Shown piece by piece: positions 8,801 through 17,200 of a DNA stretch of 64,000 bases. Position numbers and translations under genes: made by a program. Origin of the DNA: Candidatus Saccharibacteria bacterium UBA2018 (GTDB lineage Bacteria > Patescibacteriota > Saccharimonadia > Saccharimonadales > Saccharimonadaceae); NCBI GenBank assembly GCA_002335175.1, contig DDCA01000002.1:62001-126000 (forward strand), written 5' to 3'. The stretch's first letter is position 1. Each line of letters opens with the position of its first letter. The notes under the pieces are model-generated. The model worked only from the letters and a program-made list of their open reading frames with translations, made no database searches and had not been told where the DNA came from.

Positions 8801-10385
8801 TTGAAGTTCCCAGGGTGAAGACGCCCGCAATAATTCCTACCCCCAAGCCAAGCAGACGCACTGGCCAGCTTTGGATTACTTTGCATGACTTATCTCCGAT
8901 AGTTTTCTTTATAAAGTCGTTAACGCCCGAGAGAGATCCCATTAGGGCACCACCGCCGACAGTGACTTGCATGTCCCTTGCACTAAGAGTCGGGGCTTCG
9001 TTATACATGGCCGTCTTGTACCCATTCGAGTCAAACGCATTTTTTCCATAGTCGGGGTTTGGAACTTCCTCGGCCCTGCCAACGCCAAGGTCTTGTAGGA
9101 CGGATTTTTCGTTGACAACCAATTTATCGGTGTCTATTGCAGTGAGCGTGTTGCCGACATATTCCGCTTGATCGGCTGTTGCGGTACCTGCTTTTACCTG
9201 ATCGGCGAACGTCAAATATACCATAGCAAATGCTATAAGCTGGCGCTGACGATACAGCTTGGCGCCTGCCTCAACAGCCCTGGCTGCATTTTTTACAGAG
9301 CAGGCTGAGTCAAGTGTTCCGGTAATCATAACGCCCTTAATGGCACCCTTCATGCCATTTTTTGCAACTGAGGCAAACAGCGCCTTTGTTGACGGGCCGT
9401 CGGACGATTCAATCCGGGTTTTTGTATCCTGAGCGCCTTGGTTGTCGTCTACCTCATCCTCGGCGTCGGGTATATCATCGCCATCTACATCGCCTTCTTC
9501 CCCTGCGACTGTGTTGGCGTCAACATTAATCGGATCGCCCTCGACGGCACTGTCCACGGCCGCGTCTTTATCCGCATCTGTCCCCGCCCCTAATTTATCT
9601 CGAGTGTGTGTATTGAATCTCGTATATACACCGGACGACTTAACGTCAAAGAATCCGGCGAACTTTGGGTTAAACGCTTTTCGAACCGCGTTTCGCACCA
9701 TCCTGTCTCCCAGGAGTCTGTTCATCTCTCTAGGGTTATCCATAGTTACGGTATTCCCGGCGCTATCTTTAATGGATAGGCTTATCACCCTATTTTTCCC
9801 AAATAGCGTACTTGGCTTTTCGGGATCGGTTTCAACCGTAAACCCGGCTTTTTGGAATTTTTTGACTTGCCGGTCGGACATGCCCTTGAAGCCACACTTT
9901 ACCTTTACGGCGCCGGGACCACATATTCCCGTACCCATATCGCGCAGCTTTGCCTTGAAAACGTGGTTAGTCCGAATGTCCATGGCAGCCAATTGGTCAT
10001 TTAAGTCATCAGTTAAAATCTCTTTTAGCTGAACGGCCGCCAGGCCTGGGGATATGAGCATCGTGATGCCCCCAAGTGCGCCGAGCAGCAGGCCAATTAT
10101 CCCGGCTGACGCCCCATTCTTTTTAAAGAATGCCTTGGCATTAAATTTTCGTTTGCTTTCTCGACGACCCCCGGTGGGACGATATAGGCCGGTTTCTTGC
10201 TGTTGTAAAGAGTCGATGTTTTTGGTCGCATTTGCAGAATCGTTAGCATGGGCCTCAAGCTGGTCAATACCAGCATTGATACCGGCGTCTTTGCCGGTTT
10301 CTTGCTCCTGGCGGTAGATATCACGAGCAGTGGTATACGGGTCGTACTGCGCGTCGGCGTCTTGTTGGTCTTTTAGTTTTGGCAC
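5856..10385 (-). CDS. Giant T4SS-associated protein: membrane domain, two EEP domains, M23-like peptidase
   Basis: 1509 residues, GTG start with AAAGGGG nine bases upstream. N-terminal cytoplasmic stretch, hydrophobic segments at about 91-117 and 508-548, a cysteine-containing region, then EEP domain 1 (about 807-1075: E860 in GTQE, D973/N975 in MGDMN, D1062/H1063 in SDH), EEP domain 2 (about 1085-1348: E1126 in GLQE, D1255/N1257, D1338/H1339 in GDH) and an M23/LytM-like C-terminus (about 1360-1500: GPHTAD, YAH, GGHLHVD with H1466 and H1468). Catalytic EEP residues appear intact in both copies. It lies directly after virB4. Nuclease, phosphatase or lipid-phosphatase activity cannot be told apart from sequence; a surface or exported role is inferred. 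Confidence 0.85.
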   Translation of the reverse strand: MPKLKDQQDADAQYDPYTTARDIYRQEQETGKDAGINAGIDQLEAHANDSANATKNIDSLQQQETGLYRPTGGRRESKRKFNAKAFFKKNGASAGIIGLLLGALGGITMLISPGLAAVQLKEILTDDLNDQLAAMDIRTNHVFKAKLRDMGTGICGPGAVKVKCGFKGMSDRQVKKFQKAGFTVETDPEKPSTLFGKNRVISLSIKDSAGNTVTMDNPREMNRLLGDRMVRNAVRKAFNPKFAGFFDVKSSGVYTRFNTHTRDKLGAGTDADKDAAVDSAVEGDPINVDANTVAGEEGDVDGDDIPDAEDEVDDNQGAQDTKTRIESSDGPSTKALFASVAKNGMKGAIKGVMITGTLDSACSVKNAARAVEAGAKLYRQRQLIAFAMVYLTFADQVKAGTATADQAEYVGNTLTAIDTDKLVVNEKSVLQDLGVGRAEEVPNPDYGKNAFDSNGYKTAMYNEAPTLSARDMQVTVGGGALMGSLSGVNDFIKKTIGDKSCKVIQSWPVRLLGLGVGIIAGVFTLGTSTAVSIGASIAIGMAVPLLENYLAQMVAGTVVNSKTKGVDAGNAIFSGSGGLFGALAMSRGMKPASKSDLKGYLSLTDEVQSEYVAMETEEAKKTPFDVMNRYSFLGSLARTLLPIRTTSSVSLGNSFMNTLGTLSSTISSLTPNTFAKNSYNEERFSKCIDEGYEEVGIDADIFCNVRYVMSPYELGLDTDEVRAWMYDNHHVSENGEPQGEYADWLTECTERQIGWGETDEETKENGKDCMKTDKKSSFFRVYTMDDSIIEAMEYQPTENITPEGDIGTLTVGSYNVRTSTLNNADFGDPDNVYDREDQLRMEGIAENIEQKGMMIVGTQEVRGQERQGLMGALENYGATKLAGGKHEMSDVIFYDKRLFKEVDFGTYAIPKQGTKLRDAVWAKLQTESGASVYVFNMHASLNASEQERAAKNTLAEIERVVGSSGDPVIVMGDMNSNDVPPENKVKLTFEASGILKYTRDVTTNRKGYNCDTISSPGDGKQDCRREGSRGSHRDQMWVTKADDIVVNSWENMATPENLKLSDHNPIIVTMDVPGLSTSTDDTTGGISFKAATFNILHAPDKDWRSRLTKSVNALKSKQIDIAGLQEARPEQQTLFKTAAYGGGTYDMYPSSAGKSGANQNPDSVVIWNKSKFELVKGTQKSIKYAGGDRKVNIAKLKYIEGGASGPEFYILNTHDPVDKQATDEGGPQNRKDNNELYYRTIKNELTDAPIVFTGDFNSKFTVEASGNKPLGGKKENLAYCILTRENLLVHASDAQQGKKGCNSTKDVLGRNDVDHIFISPSMTAGDYGVVNRGTNGGDHEMVFAEIGIPDEGGELAWPVDKKYWLADRADFLGPHTADSDTFTGVGRSLAADIGSPPDGSSVYAMLGGRVTGASLGGHGLIISTAIQGGVLEVAYAHGPRTGLENEYKAGDTIMRIGCLGNCEGGHLHVDMAFNGKGVCPQDVFLALDKGQMPDFNALTKKAVAPCGRS

Positions 10386-10414
10386 CTATCACACCCCTTT
10401 CGGGTTTGGCCTCA

Positions 10415-12331
10415 TTATACACTGTATTCACCGGGGTTCATATAACCCGGACTAGCTGCTGGCTGGCCTGGCTGTGGAGCCGGTGGCGGGCCCTGGGCCG
10501 GAGCCTGCGGAATGGGCTGGGCTGCTCCTCTGCCTGTCGTAACCAAACTTTGTTCGGTTTGCGACGCCACAATCTGAATATGGACATGGTTCTGACCTGC
10601 GAAGAACAGCCCTTGTCCGACTGGGAAGTTTGCCAGACGCTTACGTTCTTCTTCGGTTAGCTTGAAGACATCGGCGAGAACGTCGACAGCACTTGAACTC
10701 TGTTTCAGAAGTAGCTGCATTGAACTGTTGGCTACGATTGCCCGGCCCATCTTGCTGCCCATGAAGTCCTCGACGTCCTGGGTGATGGTGGTCAGGCCAA
10801 GCTGATATTTTCGAGCGCGTTTCGCCAGGCTAAATAAGAAGTTAGCCGAGTCGTCATATTTCATAAGCTGCCAAGCCTCGTCGACGATTAGCATGCGCTT
10901 TCGCTGGTCACTTCTGGTAATGTTCCAGATGTGAGACAGTACGATATACATAGCAACCGGTCGTAGTTCATCTTCCAAATCGCGGATATTAAAGACAACC
11001 ATATTGTTGTTGATGTCGATATTGGACTGCTGCGAGAAAATACCGGCGAACGTTCCGGCCGTATACTTTCGTAGACGCTGGGCTAATTGCGGACCGGTTC
11101 CGCCCATGTGGAGCAACGTGTCATATAGATCAGCGATGGTCGGCGGCGTTGAGTGGTGTGTTAGCGGGTCGGACGTGATGCCTGCCCGGGCATATGTATC
11201 GATGAGTCCTTGGTCCAAGTCGGCCTCTTCGGCCGGAGTGAGCGACGGCATAATCTGCCCCGCCGCCGTGACTTGGCTGCCGCCAAGCATAAGCCGTAGC
11301 AGTCCATGCAGGGTCACCAGATTTGCCCGTAGGGCATCGTCGGCTTCCTCGGTGTCTATAACGCGCGGTAAATCGAAGGGGTTAATGCGGGTATCGGCGT
11401 TCAAGCTCAGGCGGATATAGCTGCCGCCGACGGCATCGGCGAGCTTTTGGTATTCATTTTCAGGGTCAATAATCAGAATGTCGGCACCGGTCATCATACT
11501 GCGGATAGCTTCGAGTTTAACGGTAAACGACTTACCGGCACCAGACTTGGCAAAGACGACCATGTTGGCGTTTTCCAGCGTAAAGCGGTCAAAAATCACA
11601 AGGCCGTTATTGTGCATATTGACGCCGTATAGAATCCCCTTGCTGTCGGTCAAATCGGCCGATGTGAACGGGAATGATGTCGAAATAGCACCCGTGTTCA
11701 TGTTCCGGCGAATTTGCAGCTGGTCAGTCATCTGTGGAACCGTCGAATTAAGCCCCTGCTCCTGCTGGCTCGAAGCAACTTTGCTAAATACCAGCTGCTG
11801 TCCGAAAATCGTTTCAATTTTGTGCTGCACGAAACCAAGTTCGTCTAGGCTATCGGCATAAAGCGTAATGTAAAGGCCGTAGCGGAAAAAGCGTTCGGCA
11901 CCAACCTGTAACTGGTCACGCAGTTCCTCGGCGTCTTGAATAGCGGCTTCGATGCCCGGGTCGCGGGTGCGGCCCTTTTCGCTGTTAATTGCCATGCTGG
12001 CTTCCAGCTGAGTCACTTTTTTGCGCAAGTTGTTAAGTACGACCTGGCTTTCGACCGGGTAGATAAACATCGAGATATCAAGAACTTCGTCTATATTAAT
12101 AATACTCGACAGCCAGCCAGTGTAAATCTGGCGCGGGTAGCCATACACATATAATGTTCGGCCGTACTTGGTACCTAGCCGGAAATGGCTGGAGTGGATT
12201 TCGATACTACTCGGCGCAATGAGGTCGCGCAGCGTCATAACACCTTTTAGAAAGTCCTGCTCGACTTCAGCCTGTTCGCGTGCCCGCTGCTGAGCGGCAA
12301 TGTCTATCGGATCGAGTTTCTTTTTAGCCAT
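10415..12331 (-). CDS. virB4: VirB4/TraC-type T4SS ATPase
   Basis: 638-residue cytoplasmic ATPase that energises assembly and transport in type IV secretion and conjugation systems. Walker A AKSGAGKS at 261-268, a following IIDPENEY motif, Walker B RMLIVDEAWQ at about 479-488, then a TTITQDVEDF segment typical of VirB4 C-terminal domains. A Pro/Ala/Gly-rich tail (last ~40 residues) is unusual. GGGAGGGAT precedes the ATG. It follows the TraC-like gene by two bases and precedes the giant EEP protein. Family call is firm; the transported substrate is unknown. Confidence 0.93.
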   Translation of the reverse strand: MAKKKLDPIDIAAQQRAREQAEVEQDFLKGVMTLRDLIAPSSIEIHSSHFRLGTKYGRTLYVYGYPRQIYTGWLSSIINIDEVLDISMFIYPVESQVVLNNLRKKVTQLEASMAINSEKGRTRDPGIEAAIQDAEELRDQLQVGAERFFRYGLYITLYADSLDELGFVQHKIETIFGQQLVFSKVASSQQEQGLNSTVPQMTDQLQIRRNMNTGAISTSFPFTSADLTDSKGILYGVNMHNNGLVIFDRFTLENANMVVFAKSGAGKSFTVKLEAIRSMMTGADILIIDPENEYQKLADAVGGSYIRLSLNADTRINPFDLPRVIDTEEADDALRANLVTLHGLLRLMLGGSQVTAAGQIMPSLTPAEEADLDQGLIDTYARAGITSDPLTHHSTPPTIADLYDTLLHMGGTGPQLAQRLRKYTAGTFAGIFSQQSNIDINNNMVVFNIRDLEDELRPVAMYIVLSHIWNITRSDQRKRMLIVDEAWQLMKYDDSANFLFSLAKRARKYQLGLTTITQDVEDFMGSKMGRAIVANSSMQLLLKQSSSAVDVLADVFKLTEEERKRLANFPVGQGLFFAGQNHVHIQIVASQTEQSLVTTGRGAAQPIPQAPAQGPPPAPQPGQPAASPGYMNPGEYSV

Positions 12332-12333
12332 AA

Positions 12334-13266
12334 CTAAATCATCCCTCCCGGACTGGGCCGCGGTGCTTCGCCTTGTCCCTTTGAAACGTAGGTACTGGTG
12401 ACGTTTTCAAAATCACCCAGCGGTTCGCGGACAGCGGTATCGGGGTTATAAATGTTGTAATACAGCTCGCCGAGTTCCTTGGTGTTCAGCTGGACGCTTT
12501 TGACGCCGAGCTGGAACAACCCGCTCATCACCGAATCAACCCGGTTCTTTATCTCGTCTTTGGCTTTGGTATAGGCCGCTTCGTCAATTTTTATCGGTTC
12601 GGTTGATGGTTTGGCGAACAATTTGCCAAAAAAGCCTTTGGCCTGGTCGCGGAGGTCGGTTAGATCACCGGCTGGGTAATACGGCACGACGATGAAAAAG
12701 CTCTTGTCCATAATGTTGGCTTCTTGGCTAAGGGCGTCGATGAAGTTAATATAATCGTCCATTAGTACGCCAAGCAGCATGTTATCTTGGTTTCGCCGCA
12801 TCGAAATCAACCGGTCGATATAGGGACCAATGTCGACACGCTGGGAACGGATAAAGACCTGGATTGGAAAATAAAGCGAATTCAGGAAGTTCTGGTAGCT
12901 ATACTCCACCCCTTCCCGCTCGCGTGAACTCATGAGGTCGAAGTTGATTGATTTGCAGGCAACAACAGCCCGGAACGACCCGTCGCGCATGATAGCCATA
13001 TTGTCGCGTACCTCAGACAGCTGAAGCGTATTCTGAGTCGTGTTCGGATTGGCTGGTTTTTTGGCCGGAGCTGGGGACTGAGGCCCTGCTTTGAACGGGT
13101 TGGCTTCTGGCTGGGGCTGAATAGGTGCCGGGCTTGGGGTTGGCTGCGAGGGAGGCATGTTTGGCGTACCAGGAACCGGAGTAACTGGTGGCATAGCGCC
13201 AGGCTGGCCCGCGGGCTGTTGCGGTACTGGTTGGTCGGGCTGCATTGTAGAGGCTCTCGTTCCCAC
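12334..13266 (-). CDS. TraC-like T4SS protein (VirB4 N-terminal-domain-like)
   Basis: 310 residues. The first ~90 are Pro/Gln/Ala-rich and probably disordered; residues 95-300 resemble the N-terminal, non-ATPase part of VirB4/TraC proteins (SFRAVVACKSINFDLMS, later FFIVVPYYP). No Walker motifs. Immediately before virB4 (two-base gap) and after the PrgI-like gene, an order known from Gram-positive and CPR-type T4SS clusters. The frame opens with GTG at 13266; an ATG at 13245 is an alternative start. Confidence 0.8.
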   Translation of the reverse strand: MGTRASTMQPDQPVPQQPAGQPGAMPPVTPVPGTPNMPPSQPTPSPAPIQPQPEANPFKAGPQSPAPAKKPANPNTTQNTLQLSEVRDNMAIMRDGSFRAVVACKSINFDLMSSREREGVEYSYQNFLNSLYFPIQVFIRSQRVDIGPYIDRLISMRRNQDNMLLGVLMDDYINFIDALSQEANIMDKSFFIVVPYYPAGDLTDLRDQAKGFFGKLFAKPSTEPIKIDEAAYTKAKDEIKNRVDSVMSGLFQLGVKSVQLNTKELGELYYNIYNPDTAVREPLGDFENVTSTYVSKGQGEAPRPSPGGMI

Positions 13267-13286
13267 TCGTTACGCCGATTTATTCG

Positions 13287-14267
13287 CTAGCGGAGCGATA
13301 TTACCACCTCATCCTCAGAAAGTTTTTCTTTCTCATGAATGCGATTCGCCTCACGGGCGATCGTTTCCACCGATAAATCGGGATTATTTGCAAGGTTAAT
13401 TATATCAGGTGACAGCGCCTTTTCACCAGTCTTTTCGGCCTCTGGTGCACCTGCCGGCTTTGCTGCTTTCGGGTCGATTGGCGCAATAACCGACTGGTGC
13501 ATGGTCGGATACGGATTAAACGCCACATTTGGAGCCGGCTCCGGGACTGCTGCAGCGGCTGGTTCGGGGGCGGGCGCACTAAGGCTGGCGTATGGGTCGG
13601 CAACGGCAACCGGGGCGGCTGTTGCTACCGGCTGGGCTACCGGGGCTGGCTGGGCAGCTTGCTGCTGGACACGGCTAAGCATTTCTTGGTGTCTTTGGGC
13701 CGCCGCCTGGTCCAGTCTCGAATCAAGGGCTTGTCCTACGCCGGTCGTGTCGTCCAGCATGTCAGGGGCCGACATTGCATCGAAATAGGCGTCGGTGGTC
13801 ATAACCCCGTTGCCAGACGGCTCTTGGCCGGGCATTGCCTGGACGCCGCGGGCGGCCCAGCCGCGCGAGTCAACAATGCTGGCGAGGTAGCTCAGCCGCT
13901 GCTCTGCCTCACTCTGGCTTAAATCCTTTGTGCGCTGCACTTCGACAACTTTTGGAGCGGTAATTTCTACCAGCGCCTGTGTCCCGTCCGGGTTCCATAA
14001 ACGGCGGTGAGGCTTGAGATAAAATGACACCAGGGCTGCCAGATACGTTTCCATCGGCTGGTCTTTACGTAGTGGCAATGCGAGTGCACCGAAGAATACG
14101 ACGACCGGTAGCACGACAACAAATAAGGGAAAGAATAGCTGCGACAAAAAATACCCAATGCCGCCGGCTGCGGCTACTATAAGCAGATAGATAAACTGCC
14201 GGAAACTAAATGGTCCGATTAGCTTGTCATCTGCCTCGACGTCCTGAGGTACTTTATATACCGCCAT
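13287..14267 (-). CDS. PrgI family (VirB3-like) T4SS membrane protein
   Basis: 326 residues. The N-terminal 110 match the PrgI pattern: MAVYKVPQDVEADDKLIGPF followed by two close membrane helices (about 24-44 and 47-66) and a LKPHRRLWNPDG segment. The remainder is long, Ala/Pro-rich and probably extended, much longer than a typical PrgI (~110-130 residues). A TATAAT element lies six bases before the ATG, predicting a leaderless mRNA. It heads the PrgI-TraC-VirB4-EEP run and would form the inner-membrane base of the channel. Confidence 0.88.
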   Translation of the reverse strand: MAVYKVPQDVEADDKLIGPFSFRQFIYLLIVAAAGGIGYFLSQLFFPLFVVVLPVVVFFGALALPLRKDQPMETYLAALVSFYLKPHRRLWNPDGTQALVEITAPKVVEVQRTKDLSQSEAEQRLSYLASIVDSRGWAARGVQAMPGQEPSGNGVMTTDAYFDAMSAPDMLDDTTGVGQALDSRLDQAAAQRHQEMLSRVQQQAAQPAPVAQPVATAAPVAVADPYASLSAPAPEPAAAAVPEPAPNVAFNPYPTMHQSVIAPIDPKAAKPAGAPEAEKTGEKALSPDIINLANNPDLSVETIAREANRIHEKEKLSEDEVVISLR

Positions 14268-14273
14268 GCTTTG

Positions 14274-14279
14274 ATTATA
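14274..14279 (-). promoter_or_regulatory. -10 element of the prgI-like gene, leaderless
   Basis: TATAAT on the minus strand, six bases before the ATG at 14267. There is no room for a Shine-Dalgarno sequence. The -35 is poorly conserved. Confidence 0.5.
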
Positions 14280-14295
14280 TCCTACCAGTCACTAT

Positions 14296-17200
14296 TTAAG
14301 GGTTTGGCATATCTGCAATGGCCGGGTATTTCGCCGAGTCTGGTCCACTAGCAAGATCGTCCCTTGCAAAAGGTTCAAGTAGTACACGTGCTTTGTCCTT
14401 AAGTTTGTCCTTAAGGATGTCGCTGTCCTTCCAGGCTTGATATGCTTCCTTAATCTTGGCAGTATGCTCAGGTCCCAATTTGCCTTGTCTTCCTAGTTCA
14501 TAGATCATGCTAAGGTCGTCAGGGTCCATGCTTGCCAAGGCTTCGGGGCTAAGGTGTGTCAGAATGCGTGCGCGAGTTGATTCGTAAATATCTTCATCGT
14601 ACTCACCGACAGTAGCCTTGCCTTGAGCCTCATCACCGATTCCAAATGGCTTCTTTGATTTGTCGGCCATCACCTGCTGCTGTAGGTTAACAAGCTTATC
14701 CTTCCTTTCTTGGACTCTAGCCAGCGCTGCTTCCCTGGCGTCGGGATCTGCTATTGCGCTCGCCGTTGCCTCCTCGGCCTGAACTTGCTTTTGGAGTTCA
14801 CCCATCCGCTCCCACAACCTAATATGCGACTTCATATGCTGACGTTTGGCTATAACCGAACCCATGGCTGAGATTTTTTCGTCAGGCTGGTCAAGGATAT
14901 CGGGATCTGATAGGTTTCCTGGTAGTATATTTCCATTTGCGTCAGGATCGCCGAGCATCTGATCTTCTTTTACATCACTGAATAGGGTAGCTTCAGCTGC
15001 AACACCCTTTTTAAATGCATCGATAATAGTCTGTTTTGCCACGGCCTTTGCCTGGCTGACGCCAGCAGCACCCTCAATCCCACCAGCGGTCGTAGCAAGT
15101 CCGCTGCTTTCATCTCGAACAGCGTGTGCATATTCTACGTCCGCCTTTCGATTGGCTGCACCTGTGCGCTGCGTCTGCACGCGCTTTTCAATATCGGCTG
15201 CTGAAAGGTCTCGAGCAACATCTTCATAACCTGGGTTTGCTTCTGCACCAGCTTCGGTTCGAAGCTCCTGGACAAGTGCAGCTTCCCCGGCTTCGGCGGC
15301 TGTCAGTGCATCTTTGGCCGCTTGTGCTTCTACGCGAACTCTCCTATTTACGGCGGTAGCAGCCGTGCCAGCAAAGGAGTCCGCAATAGCTTCCCGTTGC
15401 TTCACCGCATCTTTACTAATTGCTTGCTCGACTGCAACATCAGATTGCTTGAAGTCAGCGACATCTTCGCTGTGGGCTATTTCAAGGTCACCCTGGACAG
15501 CCTGCTCTCGTTGGGCCTGGGCCCTACCTGCAGCCGATTCGGCATAAACCAACTCAGTAGCCTTATCAGCAATCCCTATTTCTTTATCTAGTACCTTACC
15601 GGTCTGAGCTTGCGCCTGTCCGTCTGTGGAAATTTTATAAGCGCGTTTCGCATCTTTGTCGGCGTTCTCAATATCACCCTCGATGACTTGCCTGGTCTGC
15701 GCTTGGGCCTGGCCTACGGCAGATCGTTTATAATCGCGGTTGATTTCATTCTCGGATTGCGAAAGGTCTTCACCGCTCGCTTTTAGACGCTGGCCGGTAG
15801 CATTACCGGCGGCAGTACGGTTATAGTTTGTCTTACTTTTATCTTGCTCTTCCTTCAGCTTGCCTTGGGCATCATACAGGCTGTTGTATTGGGTCGGATT
15901 GGCAGCAATGTAATCTGCCGTGGCTTCATCTTTGTGAATTTCTTCATCATTATGCAAATCAAGCCCGGCAGTGGTTGCTCGAGTATGAAGACTATGGTTA
16001 TCGGCTAAGTGCTGCTTTTTGGCGACATCCCTGTTGATGTCGGTATTAAGGCGGGCTGTTTCTTCGGCTCCGATTGCGCGCTGCTCGCGCCTACTTGCCG
16101 TTCCATCCGTATTGATGAAGCTTGCCTCGGCTGCTTTGCCTCGCCGTTCAAGGGCGTCATACATATGATTGCGCCGTGCCCGCCCGCGGATAAGTCCTCC
16201 GGCTCCAAACACGCCGCCACCCGCCAGGGCACGTTCTTTTGCCAAATTGCCGGCAGCCTGGGCAAATTTGCCCACGTCCTTGCCTGCCATACGGTTTGTC
16301 CGGTCGCTCAGGGCTGCAATTTTTGATCCTATTGCGCCGGCGGCCGACAACGAACCTTTTAATACGACCGGTACGGCAAACAACGGCACCGCCAGTACTG
16401 AAAGTGCCACAATCTTCAGCAGTTGCTCGTCGTCCCCACCGCCTGTGCCGTCTTGGGCAACGTTCATTAATATATTAGAGGCTAAAGTACTGGCGCCAAA
16501 AATAACGCCGACAATCGGGTACACCATCAGCGTAACCGTGAAAGCCTTGCGCCATTTTTTGAACCAGTCTTCGGTGTTTGGTAGTAGATAGGCCACAAAA
16601 GCAAGCGGCGAGATAACAATCAGCATAATAACCAGCGCTTGCCGGGCGATAAGTATCATTAATATTAAGGCCAGAGCAAGCAGGACGGTCGGAGCCATAA
16701 TAACTACCGCAACGAGTAGTACGCCGGCGGCAACTGCCAGTACACCTGCCATGACGTTGCTCCACGTCTCGCTGCCGGCTCCGCCGCCTCCGCCGGCAAC
16801 GCTGACATCAATCGAATCCTTGAGGAGCGAGTACGAACTACTGCCAATAATGTTGGAAAGGTCGGTTGCGACTGCACATATCCAGTACGACAGGTTGACG
16901 AGTAGTGCGGCTACGAAAATGCGCGGCAGAAGTTTCTTGACCCCATAGTTACTTACACCCATGCCGGTTACCTGGGAATAAACGATAACAAGGAACGCAA
17001 CCACGAATGCGACATTGGCGATGTCACGGAAAGCCGACCACGCAGCCAGAGTGCCTTTGTCGGTAAAGAGTGCCGGCCGGATGCCTAGCAAATTGTTGAG
17101 GAACCCAAAGGCAGAATCGTTCAGCTTTGCAAGGAACGTCATGACCGGACAGACAATCCAGCCTACCCCATCGACGGCACAGGTGGTCTCGCTTTCTTCG

